DNA of 64,000 nucleotides from Halobellus limi (lineage in GTDB: Archaea; Halobacteriota; Halobacteria; Halobacteriales; Haloferacaceae): positions 2,108,001-2,172,000 of the forward strand of contig NZ_CP031311.1 of assembly GCF_004799685.1 (NCBI RefSeq), in the 5' to 3' direction. The position numbers and the translations under genes are program-made. Under the pieces are notes generated by a model, which searched no databases, was not told the DNA's origin, and saw only the letters and a program-made list of their open reading frames with translations. Positions 32,871 to 42,514 of the stretch are shown one piece after another (the stretch's first letter is position 1; every line of letters begins with the position of its first letter).

Positions 32871-33881
32871 ATGACCGACACGCCGACCGTCTACGTGACC
32901 CGCGAGATACCCGAAGCGGGGCTGGAACGACTCCGGGAGCGATACGAGGTGGCCGTCTGGGAGGAGAAACTCCCGCCGACGAAAGCGCACGTCGTCTCGC
33001 GCCTCGCGGAACTGGACGCGGAGGGGCTCGTCTGTCTGCTCTCCGACACGGTCGACGCGGAGGTGCTGGACGCCTCTCCCGACCTCTCGGTCGTCAGCAC
33101 CTTCTCGGTCGGATACGACCACGTCGACCTGGAGGCGGCCGCCGAGCGCGACGTCGCCGTCGGCCACACGCCCGGCGTGCTGACCGAGACGACCGCCGAC
33201 CTCGCCTGGGCGCTGCTGACCGCCTGTGCGCGTCGGACCGTCGAGGGTCACGCGTACGTCGAGGCCGACGAGTGGGAGACCTGGGGACCGACCCTCCTGA
33301 CGGGGCCGGACATTCACGGCGCGACGCTCGGAATCGTCGGTCTCGGAAACATCGGCACGGCCACCGCCCGACGCGCTGCGGGATTCGAGATGGACGTGCG
33401 CTACAGCGGCCGATCGCGAAAGCCCGACCGGGAGGCCGAACTCGCGGCGGCCGGCGTCGAAGCGACGTACGTCGAGCGCGACGAACTGCTCGCCGAGAGC
33501 GACTTCCTCTCCCTGCACGTGCCTCTCGTCGAGGCGACCGAGGGCCTCATCGGCGAAGAAGAACTGCGGCGGATGTCCGAGGACGCGGTGCTCGTCAACA
33601 CGAGTCGGGGCGGCGTCGTCGACACCGACGCGCTCGACACGGCGCTCGAAGAGGGGTGGATCACCCGCGCCGGAGTGGACGTCACCGATCCGGAGCCGCT
33701 CCCCGGCGATCATCCGCTCCTCCGACACGCGCCCGAGCGGCTCGTCGTGACGCCGCACATCGGGAGCGCGAGCATCGGGACTCGCGACCGGATGGCCGAG
33801 ATGGCCGCCGCGTGCATCGAGGCCGGGATCGAGGGCGAACCCCTGCCGCACTCGGCGCTGGAAGACGCCGGAGTGGAGTGA
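32871..33881 (+). CDS. D-2-hydroxyacid dehydrogenase (glyoxylate/hydroxypyruvate reductase type)
   Basis: A 336-residue NAD(P)-dependent dehydrogenase. The dinucleotide loop is GLGNIG at 157-162. Catalytic residues lie in VNTSRGGVVD (Arg), DVTDPEPLP (Glu) and TPHIGSASIG (His). It probably reduces hydroxypyruvate or glyoxylate to glycerate or glycolate, which fits the adjacent glycerate kinase gene. The preferred ATG is 32871, 41 bases after the target duplication of MITE copy A, so the insertion may have replaced part of its upstream region. A GTG at 32856 is the alternative start. Confidence 0.9.
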   Translation: MTDTPTVYVTREIPEAGLERLRERYEVAVWEEKLPPTKAHVVSRLAELDAEGLVCLLSDTVDAEVLDASPDLSVVSTFSVGYDHVDLEAAAERDVAVGHTPGVLTETTADLAWALLTACARRTVEGHAYVEADEWETWGPTLLTGPDIHGATLGIVGLGNIGTATARRAAGFEMDVRYSGRSRKPDREAELAAAGVEATYVERDELLAESDFLSLHVPLVEATEGLIGEEELRRMSEDAVLVNTSRGGVVDTDALDTALEEGWITRAGVDVTDPEPLPGDHPLLRHAPERLVVTPHIGSASIGTRDRMAEMAAACIEAGIEGEPLPHSALEDAGVE

Positions 33882-33967
33882 CGGCCGACCGAGACGGCGT
33901 GTGATCACTCCGTGAGGAGGAGAGATCACTCCGCGACGAGAGGCGGTCGCCCGGCGACGGGGGACGG

Positions 33968-35287
33968 TCACTCCGCGACGAGCAACACGCGGAGGTCGTT
34001 GACGTTGGTGCCGGTCTGACCGGTGCGCACGAGCGCGCCGCGTTCGTCGAGGTAGTCGTAGACGTCGTTGTCGGCCAGGAGCGACCGGGCGCGGCGCGGG
34101 TCCTCGACGGTCCGCTCGTCGACCACGGCCCCGGCGGCGTCGGTGGGCCCGTCGAGACCGTCCGTGTCGACGGCGCACAAGACGGCCGGCTCCCCCAGTT
34201 CGAGCGCCGCGCTGAGCGCGAACTCCTGGTTCGGCCCGCCGGTCCCGTCGCCCCGGATCGTGACGGTCGTCTCCCCGCCCGAGAGGACGGCCGCGGGCGG
34301 TTCGAGCGGATTGCCGCTCCGGCGGATCTCCTCGGCGACGGCGGCGTGCGTCTTCGCCGCCTCGCGCGCCTCGCCCCTGACCGACGAGGAGAGCACGAGC
34401 GTCTCGAAGCCCGCCTCCCGACAGACCTCGCGCGCGGCCGAAACCGCGGTGCGGTTGTCGGCGACGACGTGGACCGACGCGGACTCGAACGCGGCGTCGT
34501 CGCTCCCGGGGGTCTCGGGCACGTCGCCGTCCGCACCGGCGCGGAGGTGATCGAGGACGGACGCGGGCGCGTCGACGCCGTACTCCGCGAGGACGTCCAG
34601 CGCGTCGTCGTAGGTGGTCGGGTCGGGCGAGAGCGGCCCGCTGGCGACGACCGAGGGGTCGTCGGAGGCGACGTCGCTGAAGACGAGTCCGACCGTCGTC
34701 GCCGGGGCGGCCGTGCGGGCCAATTGACCGCCCTTCACGGCCGAGACGTGCTTTCTGACCGCGTTGATCCGGTCGATCGGCGCGCCCGAGCGGAGGAGTG
34801 CCTCGGTGAGTTCTCGGAGGTCCGCGAGCGACACGCCGTCGACGGGAGCCGCCAGGAGCGCGCTGCCGCCGCCGGTCACCGGGGCCAGGACGAGCGTGTG
34901 CTCGTCTGCCGCGGCAGCGCGCTCGACGAGGCGACGCGCCCCCTCGACGTTCGCCTCGCTCGGAACGGGATGGGTCCCGGTTACGGTCTCGACCGGGCCC
35001 GCGGGGGACGGGTCGTCGGTGACGACGAGACCGCCGGTGAGGGCGGAACCCAACCGGTCCGCGAGGTGGCTCGCGACCGTCCCGGCGGCGTTGCCGCCGC
35101 CGAGCACGAGGACCTCGTCGTAGTCGGCGAGGTCGTAGCGCCGACCGCCGATCCGAAGCCGATTCCCGTCGACGGCGAGCGCCTCCTGCAGCACGGCTTC
35201 CGGGTGTGCCGCCTCGATGCCGGCGCGCGCGGCGGCCCGTGCGATGTCGGTGGGGGTCGAACCGGATCGATCGCCTGTTTCGGTCAT
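33968..35287 (-). CDS. Glycerate 2-kinase (MOFRL/DUF4147 family)
   Basis: A 439-residue kinase that makes 2-phosphoglycerate from glycerate. The N-terminal DUF4147 domain has LVLGGGNAAGTVASHLAD and PVTGGGSALLAAP. RINAVRKHVSAVKGG and VFSDVASDDPSVVASGP follow. The C-terminal MOFRL domain has AVLSGGETTVTIRGDGTGGPNQEFAL and CAVDTDGLDGPTDAAGAV. It converges with the hydroxyacid dehydrogenase gene. Together they would feed glycerate into lower glycolysis. Confidence 0.92.
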   Translation of the reverse strand: MTETGDRSGSTPTDIARAAARAGIEAAHPEAVLQEALAVDGNRLRIGGRRYDLADYDEVLVLGGGNAAGTVASHLADRLGSALTGGLVVTDDPSPAGPVETVTGTHPVPSEANVEGARRLVERAAAADEHTLVLAPVTGGGSALLAAPVDGVSLADLRELTEALLRSGAPIDRINAVRKHVSAVKGGQLARTAAPATTVGLVFSDVASDDPSVVASGPLSPDPTTYDDALDVLAEYGVDAPASVLDHLRAGADGDVPETPGSDDAAFESASVHVVADNRTAVSAAREVCREAGFETLVLSSSVRGEAREAAKTHAAVAEEIRRSGNPLEPPAAVLSGGETTVTIRGDGTGGPNQEFALSAALELGEPAVLCAVDTDGLDGPTDAAGAVVDERTVEDPRRARSLLADNDVYDYLDERGALVRTGQTGTNVNDLRVLLVAE

Positions 35288-35557
35288 ACCCGTTGATGCG
35301 CGGGTACCTAAATTAATTCTGTGGGTGGACGAATCGGGTCCTGTGGACGGACGAATCCGGTTCGTGTCGTGTTCGTGTCCTCGGCCGTCGGTCGCCGCTC
35401 TCTCCCGGTGTCGATCCGTTCGCGCCCTGCCGTGCTCGTTCCATCCGGCCGTTCCGTACGGTCAGGGGGAAACACGGCGGGCGCGGACCGAACTCACCCC
35501 AGGTAATCCGGGTAATTAACACAATCTTTATTACGTATTAGCGGATCGCATTACAGT

Positions 35558-36676
35558 ATGGCTCGTGATTCGAAGCCAACCACACGGCGGAGTGTACTGA
35601 AAAGGGGCGGCCTCGCCCTCGGCGTCGGGACGGGGCTCGCCGGTTGTTCCGGGAACGGCGGTGGCGGCGACAGCGGCGACAGCGGCGACGGCGGTGACAG
35701 CGGTGACGGCGGCGACAGCGACGGGGGCGCTACCACGACTTCGGGCAGCGGTGCCGAGGAGTTCGAGATCACCTTCGCGACCACGCAGCCGCCGGAGAAC
35801 GTCTCCGTGCAGGCGGCCCAGGAGCACTTCATCGACGTGATCGAAGAGGAGACCGACGGCCGCATCACGGTGAACCTGGAGGCCGCGACGCTGGGCGGTA
35901 CGGAGGACAACCTCGGCGCTCTGGAGGCGGGTACCGTCGACATCCTCCACGAGAGCCCGACGGCTCTGTCACAGCGCTTCGCGTCCGAGTACTCCTTCGC
36001 GGGCGATCCGTTCGTCATCGAGGACATGGAGCACTACCGCGCCGTGACCGAGGAGTTCCTCGAGCCCGAGGATGGGCTGAACGGCATCCTCCTGGACAAC
36101 GGGATTCGGCTCGGCGACGCCTTCTACGTCGGCAACCGCTGTTACACCAGCAACACGACGGTCACGAGCCCCGAAGACGTCCAGGGGATGAAGCTGCGCC
36201 TCCCGCAGTACGAGACGTGGACCACGGTGTGGGACGAGATCGGTGCCGACGTCACGCCGGTCGCCTACGACGAACTGTACTCGGCGCTACAGACCGGCGT
36301 GGTCGACGCCTCTGAAGGGCCGATCTCGCAGTTCCTGGCCGTGAGCCTCTACGAGGTCCAGTCGCACTTCAACGTCACGAACCACCTGCTGGACACGAAG
36401 CACTTCCTGTACAACGAGGAGTTCTATCAGGGCCTCAGCGACGACGACCTCGAACTCATCACGTCGACCGCCGCCGACGCGGTCGAGGGAATGACCGAGG
36501 ACATCAAGTCCCGCGAGGAGGACCTCTACGACCAGGCGCGCGAGGAGGGAACGACCGTCGTCACCGCCGAGGAGGTCGATCGCCAGGCCTTCGTCGAGGC
36601 CGGACAGCCGGCGCTCGAAGAGCTCTCCGAATCCAGCTGGGCGGTCGATATCGGCGACGTCCAGGACCTGGCGTAA
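35558..36676 (+). CDS. dctP: TRAP transporter substrate-binding lipoprotein (DctP family)
   Basis: A 372-residue receptor. A Tat signal (TTRRSVLKRGGLALG) ends in lipobox LAGCSG, followed by a Gly/Ser/Asp linker of about 40 residues. The mature domain has the DctP pattern: FATTQPPENVSVQAAQEHF, LGGTEDNLGALEAGTVDI and MKLRLPQYETWTTVWDEIGA (the family substrate-carboxylate Arg region). It probably binds an organic or sugar acid. The two permease genes lie 1.9 kb away on the other strand instead of adjacent, separated by uspA, a MITE and an AEC transporter. Confidence 0.92.
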   Translation: MARDSKPTTRRSVLKRGGLALGVGTGLAGCSGNGGGGDSGDSGDGGDSGDGGDSDGGATTTSGSGAEEFEITFATTQPPENVSVQAAQEHFIDVIEEETDGRITVNLEAATLGGTEDNLGALEAGTVDILHESPTALSQRFASEYSFAGDPFVIEDMEHYRAVTEEFLEPEDGLNGILLDNGIRLGDAFYVGNRCYTSNTTVTSPEDVQGMKLRLPQYETWTTVWDEIGADVTPVAYDELYSALQTGVVDASEGPISQFLAVSLYEVQSHFNVTNHLLDTKHFLYNEEFYQGLSDDDLELITSTAADAVEGMTEDIKSREEDLYDQAREEGTTVVTAEEVDRQAFVEAGQPALEELSESSWAVDIGDVQDLA

Positions 36677-36694
36677 GCTCCCCTCTCGTCGCCT

Positions 36695-36705
36695 CTTTTT
36701 TCGTT
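36695..36705 (+). terminator. Poly-T terminator after dctP
   Basis: cttttttcg follows the dctP stop by about 20 bases, in a pyrimidine-rich stretch that matches an archaeal oligo-T terminator. Confidence 0.5.
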
Positions 36706-36833
36706 CCTTCGCCGCCTCCTTTCTCGATCTCTTCGTCTTCCGGGCGCCACCACGGCGCGTTCGATCCGCAAAACCGGGCTCTCGAACGGCGAAGGCGGGA
36801 CCGAACGGCTACCGAGGTGACGTCGAGCGCGGC

Positions 36834-37277
36834 CTATTCGAGCGCCCGCGCCCGCAGCGAGACCACGGGACAGTCCGCCTGCAGGAGGACCGACTGTGCG
36901 ACGCTCCCGAAGAGGATCTTACCGGTCTGGCTCCGCTGCTGCGGGCTAACGACGATGTACCGCGCGTCCTGTTCTCCGGCGTAGGAGACGATCTCGCCCG
37001 CCGGGTCGCCGATACGTCCGACGGCGACCGCCTCGGCGTCCGGGGGATGCGCCTCCATCAACTCCGCTGCGACGGCCGCGGCCCGGTCGCGGAGGTCGTC
37101 GACGGGAACGGCCTCGTCGGTGTGAGTGAGGCTGTCCTCTTCGACCTGGATCGCCTCGGATCGGTTCATCACGTGGAGCACGTGGATCGGTTCGTCGAAC
37201 CGCCGTGCCAACGTGTCCGCTTCGTCGAGGACGGCCTGGGCCTGGTCCGATCGGTCCACTGCTGCTACGATAACCAT
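36834..37277 (-). CDS. Universal stress protein, UspA family
   Basis: A 147-residue single-domain Usp. It begins MVIVAAVDRSDQAQAVLDEA. The ATP-binding motif G-2x-G-9x-G(S/T) of ATP-type Usps is altered: near the C-terminus it reads SPQQRSQTGKILFGSVAQSV, so G-rich binding is only partly kept. Usp genes commonly accompany transporters in haloarchaea. The AT-rich 37290-37320 stretch upstream provides its promoter. Confidence 0.85.
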   Translation of the reverse strand: MVIVAAVDRSDQAQAVLDEADTLARRFDEPIHVLHVMNRSEAIQVEEDSLTHTDEAVPVDDLRDRAAAVAAELMEAHPPDAEAVAVGRIGDPAGEIVSYAGEQDARYIVVSPQQRSQTGKILFGSVAQSVLLQADCPVVSLRARALE

Positions 37278-37327
37278 ACCCGACGTTCATTCTCATCCAT
37301 CTTATAATTTTATCGTAGTCTCATCGG

Positions 37328-37445
37328 GTCGTGTTTAGTTAAGCGATGGCCGGGCAGAGAACCGCCGACGGGCGGGAATGGAAGGGGAGCTTTCGAGGTA
37401 TTCTCTCTCCCGTTTTCGTCGATCTCATTCCTCACTAAACAGTAC
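37328..37445. mobile_element. MITE, copy B (118 bp)
   Basis: It has the same ends as copy A (GTCGTGTTTAGTTAAG at the left, ACTAAACAGTAC at the right) and shares an internal ggcgggaatggaagggg-like block near the left end. Most of the centre is missing relative to copy A. Flanks (left gtctcatcgg, right cctcgtcgca) show only a degenerate duplication, so this insertion is probably older. No coding capacity. Confidence 0.75.
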
Positions 37446-37494
37446 CCTCGTCGCAACGACAGCACTTTTGTTTGCGCTTCCGGAAGTCGCCCCT

Positions 37495-38454
37495 ATGGCA
37501 TCCGCACTGGAGATCATCGTGTCCTCCATCCTCCCGATCTTTCTGATACTCGCCGCCGGGTTCCTGCTGGACCGCGCCCGGGGAGTCGACCCGGGCCCGC
37601 TCAACACCCTCTCGCTGTTCGTGTTGACCCCGGCGCTCGTGATCCACAGCATCGCGCTCACCGACCTCGGATCCGGCGCGCTGCTGCGGATCTCCGTCGG
37701 CGTCGGCGTGTTCGTCGTCGGCCTGCTCGCGGTGAGCTGGCTCTACGGGAGGTCCACCGGCAAGGAGGACGCGGTGCTGAACACCTTCCTGCTCGTTTCG
37801 GTTTTCGGGAACACCGGCGCGCTCGGGATCCCGCTCGCCGACTTCGCATACGGGGACATCGGTCGGCAGACCGCGGTGCTCTTCGCCGCCGTCCACGGCG
37901 CGCTGGTGTTTACGCTGGGGCTTTTCATCGCGCTGAACTCGGGCGACGAGGCCGGATCGGTCGTCGCGAAGCGCGTGCTTCGGTACCCGCTGGTCTACGC
38001 GGTCGTCCTCGCGGTCCTCGCGCGTACCGCCGGCGCCGTGCCGGCCGCCGAATCGCCGCTGATGGAGACGCTCGGACTCGTCGGGGAGGCGTCGATACCG
38101 ATCATGCTCTTGATCCTGGGGGTGCAACTCTCCGGGACGGAGTACCGCGGAGCGCTCTCGATGACGGCGACGCCGACGCTGTTCCGGTTCGTCGTCTCTC
38201 CCCTCGTCGGAGTCGCTGTCGCGACGGGACTGGGGTTTCAGAACCCCGCAGTCGCGCAGGTGTTCGTCCTGCTCACCGCGATGCCGGTGGCCGTGGCTCC
38301 GGTCATCTTCGTGGTCGAGTTCGCGAGCGACACCACGGTCGGCGGCGTGACCCTGCCGGAGTTCGTCTCCACGAACGTTTTCGTGACGACCCTCGTTTCG
38401 ATCCCGATTCTCACGGTCGTCATCACGGTCCTCAAGTCCGGACTCGTCGTCTGA
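37495..38454 (+). CDS. AEC (auxin efflux carrier) family transporter
   Basis: A 319-residue membrane protein with about ten hydrophobic segments, starting MASALEIIVSSILPIFLILA. The AEC family blocks LNTLSLFVLTPALVIHSIAL and VFGNTGALGIPLADFAYG are seen early, with QLSGTEYRGALS and FVVSPLVGVAVA in the second half. Bacterial relatives move malonate, malate or other organic anions. The ATG at 37495 avoids reading through MITE copy B, which lies about 50 bases upstream. Confidence 0.88.
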   Translation: MASALEIIVSSILPIFLILAAGFLLDRARGVDPGPLNTLSLFVLTPALVIHSIALTDLGSGALLRISVGVGVFVVGLLAVSWLYGRSTGKEDAVLNTFLLVSVFGNTGALGIPLADFAYGDIGRQTAVLFAAVHGALVFTLGLFIALNSGDEAGSVVAKRVLRYPLVYAVVLAVLARTAGAVPAAESPLMETLGLVGEASIPIMLLILGVQLSGTEYRGALSMTATPTLFRFVVSPLVGVAVATGLGFQNPAVAQVFVLLTAMPVAVAPVIFVVEFASDTTVGGVTLPEFVSTNVFVTTLVSIPILTVVITVLKSGLVV

Positions 38455-38526
38455 CCGATTCGACCGGAGACGACGCCGTCGACCGAAACGAGCGAGAGCG
38501 ACGGCGAGGGACGGTCGATCTCCCCC

Positions 38527-39825
38527 TCAGAGCAGCCCGAACGCCTCGGGGAGCGCCAGGGAGAGCTCGGGGAAAAGGATGATGAGAAGCAGCACCACGA
38601 GCAGCGGGAGGTAGTACGGCAGCATCGAGCGCATCACCTGATCGAGCGACTCGTTCGTCACCCGTTCGAGGACGAACAGGATGAGCCCGAACGGCGGCGT
38701 GACGAGACCGTACATCAGCGTGACGACCATCACGATGCCGAAGTGGATCGGATCGATGCCCAGTTCCGGATACAGCGGGACCAGCATCGGGACCATGATG
38801 AGAAGCACCGCCATTCCCTCCATAAACGTCCCCAGAACCAGCAGCACGAGGGCCAAGAGCAGCATCGTGACCACGGTGCTCGCGCCGAGTCCGGTCACGA
38901 TGTCGCCGATCAGGTCGGGGATGCCCGCGAGCGTCAGCCAGTACGCGTAGAGGTTCGCGAACCCGAAGATGACCACGATACTGGCGGTGTCCTCGAACGT
39001 CTCCTTGCTCACCTCATAGAGGTCTCTCAGGGTGATCGAGCGGTAGTAGAAGAACCCCAGCAGTATCGCGTACACCACCGCGACGAGCGCGGCCTCGGTG
39101 GCGGTGAACACGCCGAAGAGGATCCCGCCGATGATGATGAGCGGCGCGACCAGCCCCGGGAGCGCCTTGAGGAACGACTCGAACAGGGCTGAGAGGTCGT
39201 AGGAGCCCGAACTCGGCCAGTCGTGCTTTCGAGCCAGGTAGAACACCGTCCCCGCCATCGCGAGCGCCATAAGCAGTCCGGGGACGACCCCGGCGATGAA
39301 CAGCGTCCCGATGGACTCCTGTGCGAGGACCGCGTAGACGACGATCGGGATGCTGGGCGGGATGATCGGGCCGATGATCGAGGAGGCCCCCGTGATCCCG
39401 ACCGCGTCTTCGCCCTCGTAGCCGTTCGTCGTCATCGCCTCGTACTCGACGCTCCCGATGCCCGCGGCGTCGGCGACGGCCGACCCGCTCATTCCGGAGA
39501 AGATCAGGCTCACGACGACGTTCACCTGCGCCAGTCCGCCCCGGACGGGGCCGACGAGTTCTGTGGCGAAGTTGAACATGTCGTCGGTGATCCCGGTGAT
39601 GTTCATAATCCGACCCGCCATAAGGAAGAACGGGACCGCCAACAGCACCCAGGAGTTCATCCCCGACCAGAACCGCTGGGTGACGACGATGAAGTTCAAC
39701 TCGGGCCCGATCGGGAGGAACATGATCACGAGCACCGTCATCGCCAGCGAGTAGGCGGCGGGCACGCCGATCCCGTACAGCAGGAAGAGAATGCCGATGA
39801 ACGCCGCGAGGAGTATTTCAGACAT
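38527..39825 (-). CDS. dctM: TRAP transporter large permease (DctM)
   Basis: A 432-residue membrane protein with about twelve segments. DctM hallmarks: AVPFFLMAGRIMNITGIT, FSGMSGSAVADAAGIG, GASSIIGPIIPPSIPIVVYAV, and the C-terminal VTPPFGLILFVLERVT. It forms the translocation channel driven by Na+ or H+. Its start overlaps the dctQ stop by eight bases. The matching DctP is encoded at 35558-36676. Confidence 0.95.
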   Translation of the reverse strand: MSEILLAAFIGILFLLYGIGVPAAYSLAMTVLVIMFLPIGPELNFIVVTQRFWSGMNSWVLLAVPFFLMAGRIMNITGITDDMFNFATELVGPVRGGLAQVNVVVSLIFSGMSGSAVADAAGIGSVEYEAMTTNGYEGEDAVGITGASSIIGPIIPPSIPIVVYAVLAQESIGTLFIAGVVPGLLMALAMAGTVFYLARKHDWPSSGSYDLSALFESFLKALPGLVAPLIIIGGILFGVFTATEAALVAVVYAILLGFFYYRSITLRDLYEVSKETFEDTASIVVIFGFANLYAYWLTLAGIPDLIGDIVTGLGASTVVTMLLLALVLLVLGTFMEGMAVLLIMVPMLVPLYPELGIDPIHFGIVMVVTLMYGLVTPPFGLILFVLERVTNESLDQVMRSMLPYYLPLLVVLLLIILFPELSLALPEAFGLL

Positions 39826-40297
39826 CGGATCCCCCGCGGATCTGCTCGACGCGGCGCTTCGTGTCGCCGATCACGACGACGAGGAGGATCGCGGCGGCCA
39901 CGCCGAAGAGGAGGTACCCCCAGCCCACCTTGAACCAACTGATCGTCGGGAGGCCGGTGTCCCCGGCCGTCCCGTACGCGACGTACGCGGACCAGACGAA
40001 GATGACGGACAGCAGGGCCATCAGGACGTTTCTGACGAGCAAGAACCGGTCGGTCCGCGAGGTGACCCGCCGGAGCACGGGGAGAAACGAGATGTCCGCG
40101 TCGTTCCTGAAGAGATACGGAATGGCGACGATCGTCATCAGTGCGAGGGTCGTTCTCGCGACCTCGTAGGTCCAGTAGAGTTCGAACGGAACCTCGACGT
40201 ATCGGTTCAGTACCTGGACGACGCCCACCACCAACATAGCGTTCAACATAATCACGCCGATTGCGACGGTGACCTTGTCGAACCAGTCGCTTCCCAT
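39818..40297 (-). CDS. dctQ: TRAP transporter small permease (DctQ)
   Basis: A 159-residue, four-helix protein beginning MGSDWFDKVTVAIGVIMLNA. The DctQ pattern NRYVEVPFELYWTYEVARTTLALMTIVA is present. It stabilises DctM and the receptor. ATG 40297 is preferred over an upstream TTG at 40306. A TATA-like atttatatt lies about 25-32 bases upstream on the minus strand. Confidence 0.92.
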   Translation of the reverse strand: MGSDWFDKVTVAIGVIMLNAMLVVGVVQVLNRYVEVPFELYWTYEVARTTLALMTIVAIPYLFRNDADISFLPVLRRVTSRTDRFLLVRNVLMALLSVIFVWSAYVAYGTAGDTGLPTISWFKVGWGYLLFGVAAAILLVVVIGDTKRRVEQIRGGSDV

Positions 40298-40447
40298 ACC
40301 GAGCAAACTTTCACCAACGAATATAAATCCTTGTGGTATCCTTCCCGAGAGTGCTTAGAGCCCGCGATCAGGGGGGAGCGGGGGACCGCAGCACGACGGC
40401 CGCTGACCGTCCGGGAGCGAAGCGTCGGTGAATCGCGGCGGGGCGGG

Positions 40448-41206
40448 TCACGGTTGTACCAGGAAGCCCCCCTCGACGGGGAGCGTGACGCCCGTGATGC
40501 GCGAGGACAGGTCGGACCCCAGAAAGAGGACCGCGTTCGCGAGTTCCTCGGGACTCGCCCGTCCGGGCATCGCCTCCGAGATCTCGTAGCGATCGGTCGA
40601 GTCCGGTCGCTGGACGGCGACGCGGTCCTGCATCGACGTGTTCACGATGCCCGGCAGAACCGCGTTCACTCTGATGCCCTCGGCCGCGTACTCCATCGCC
40701 GCCGCCCTCGTCATCCCGTTGATGCCCGCCTTCGAGGCGCTGTAGCCCGCTCGTCCCATAATCCCCGTCACGCTCGCGACCGAGGAGGTGTTGACGATCG
40801 ACCCGCCGCCGTCGGCCAGCATCGCCTGGATGCCGTACTTCATTCCGTAGAACGTCCCACGGAGGTTGACCGCGACGACCCGATCGAAGTCGGCCGAGTC
40901 GTAGTCGGCGAAGTCGGCCAGTCCTCCCTCGGTCCCCGCGTTGTTGAACACGACGTCGAGGCCGCCGTACGTGTCGACGGCTGTCTCGACGAGTCGCTTC
41001 ACGTCGTCCTCCTCGGCGACGTCCGTCGGCACGAACGTCGCCTCTCCGCCGTCGGCAGCGATCGACGCGACGGTCTCTTCGCCGCCCTCCTCGTCGACGT
41101 CACCCACGACGACGCTGGCTCCGTGCTCGCAGTACTGTCTGGCCGTCGCCTCGCCGATGCCGGAGGCACCGCCGGTGACGACAGCCACTTTGCCGTTTAC
41201 GACCAT
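40448..41206 (-). CDS. Short-chain dehydrogenase/reductase (SDR)
   Basis: A 252-residue classical SDR. Cofactor loop TGGASGIG near residue 11, with VVVGDVDEEGG suggesting NAD preference by the acidic residue after the second strand. The NNAG motif is in VVFNNAGTEGG. The catalytic triad is Ser (NTSSVAS), Tyr and Lys (YSASKAG). The C-terminus ends FLGSDLSSRITGVTLPVEGG. The likely substrate is a sugar or a hydroxy acid, given the neighbours. ATG 41206 follows the family start MVVNGKVAVVTG. Confidence 0.9.
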   Translation of the reverse strand: MVVNGKVAVVTGGASGIGEATARQYCEHGASVVVGDVDEEGGEETVASIAADGGEATFVPTDVAEEDDVKRLVETAVDTYGGLDVVFNNAGTEGGLADFADYDSADFDRVVAVNLRGTFYGMKYGIQAMLADGGGSIVNTSSVASVTGIMGRAGYSASKAGINGMTRAAAMEYAAEGIRVNAVLPGIVNTSMQDRVAVQRPDSTDRYEISEAMPGRASPEELANAVLFLGSDLSSRITGVTLPVEGGFLVQP

Positions 41207-41356
41207 TGCACCTACCGATGCGACGACCGGCGAGTAAAGTGTTCGTGAACGGCAACCGCTCCGTGACGGGGGTGCGAGCGCCCCGGCGACGATACCGACC
41301 GCGAAACGGACGGTTACTTCCAAAAGGTTATAATACGATAATCTCCACTGTCACGT

Positions 41357-42400
41357 ATGCGCGGCCTGGCCAAGACCACCCGAGCGTCCGGTGGGATGGA
41401 GCTTCTCGACCTCGACCGACCGACGCCCGCGGCCGACGAGGCGCTCGTGGAAGTCGATTACGCCGGACTCTGTGGCAGCGACGCGGGAATCTACGAGTAC
41501 AAACCGGCGTTCGAACGGATGGATCCGCCGACGGTGATCGGACACGAGTACACCGGTCGAGTCGTCGAACTCGGCGAGGAAGTCACGTCGTTCTCCGTCG
41601 GGGAGCGCGTCGTCGAGCGACCCATCCGCGGGTGCGGCGAGTGCTATCAGTGTCAGAGCGGGATGGAGAATATCTGTCAGAGGATCGAACTGACCGGCAT
41701 CGATCACGACGGCGCGTACGCCGGCTACGTCGCCGTGCCCGCCGATTCGCTCCAGTCCGTACCCGACGGCGTCGATCCGCGCCACGCCGCGCTGGCGGAG
41801 CCGACCGCCGTCTGCACCCGCGCCGTCATCGAGAACTCGCGGGTCGGCGCCGGCGACCGCGTGCTCGTCGCCGGACCGGGTCCCATCGGACTGCTGACCG
41901 CCCAGGTCGCCGACGCGCAGGGCGCGAACGTCGTCGTCGCCGGCGTCGGCCCCGACACCGCCTATCGGCTCCCGCTCGCGGAGGACCTCGGGTTCCCGGC
42001 GATCAACATCGAGGAGACGGACCTGGCGGCCTACCGCGAGGAGTTCACCGACGGGATCGGCTACGACGTGGTCTTCGATACGACGGGCCATCCCTCCGGG
42101 CTCCCGATGGCCGCCGAGGAGGTCCGGAAGGGCGGACAGATCGTCCTCGTCGGGCAGGCCGGCGAGACGTCGATGCCCACGACCCCCATCGTCCGCGCGG
42201 AGGTCGACATCCAGTGTTCCTACAGCGCGATGTTCCGCGACTTCGACCGGGCGTTCAGGCTGATGGCTACCGGCGACCTCGACCACGAGACGTTCCTCGA
42301 CGACCGGTTCAGCCTCCTCGACGCCGAGGCGGCCTTCGAGGCGTTCCTGAACGGCGAGACGTGCAAGCCGGTCTTCGACGTCTCCGTCCTGCGGGAGTGA
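41357..42400 (+). CDS. Zinc-dependent medium-chain alcohol/polyol dehydrogenase
   Basis: A 347-residue MDR. Catalytic zinc ligands are in GLCGSDAG (Cys) and VIGHEYTG (His, Glu). The structural zinc Cys set is RGCGECYQCQSGMENIC. The Rossmann loop is VAGPGPIGLL. It resembles sorbitol/threonine/galactitol-type dehydrogenases. The gene diverges from the SDR gene, and a TATA (gttataatac) lies upstream. It probably oxidises a polyol or sugar derivative imported by the local transporters. Confidence 0.9.
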   Translation: MRGLAKTTRASGGMELLDLDRPTPAADEALVEVDYAGLCGSDAGIYEYKPAFERMDPPTVIGHEYTGRVVELGEEVTSFSVGERVVERPIRGCGECYQCQSGMENICQRIELTGIDHDGAYAGYVAVPADSLQSVPDGVDPRHAALAEPTAVCTRAVIENSRVGAGDRVLVAGPGPIGLLTAQVADAQGANVVVAGVGPDTAYRLPLAEDLGFPAINIEETDLAAYREEFTDGIGYDVVFDTTGHPSGLPMAAEEVRKGGQIVLVGQAGETSMPTTPIVRAEVDIQCSYSAMFRDFDRAFRLMATGDLDHETFLDDRFSLLDAEAAFEAFLNGETCKPVFDVSVLRE

Positions 42401-42514
42401 CGCGCCGGTCCACTGCCAGACGGAAAGTCGGCCGGCCGCCGCTCCGACTCGCGCGGTGAATCAATGTTGCGTCCGGCGCGCCCACCGAGCGCGAGCCGCG
42501 GCCATCCCCGGCGA

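Noticed and set aside
33882-33967. Repeated gatcactccg segments after the hydroxyacid dehydrogenase
   Set aside because: There are three loose copies in a short convergent gap. They are too degenerate to call an element or operator.
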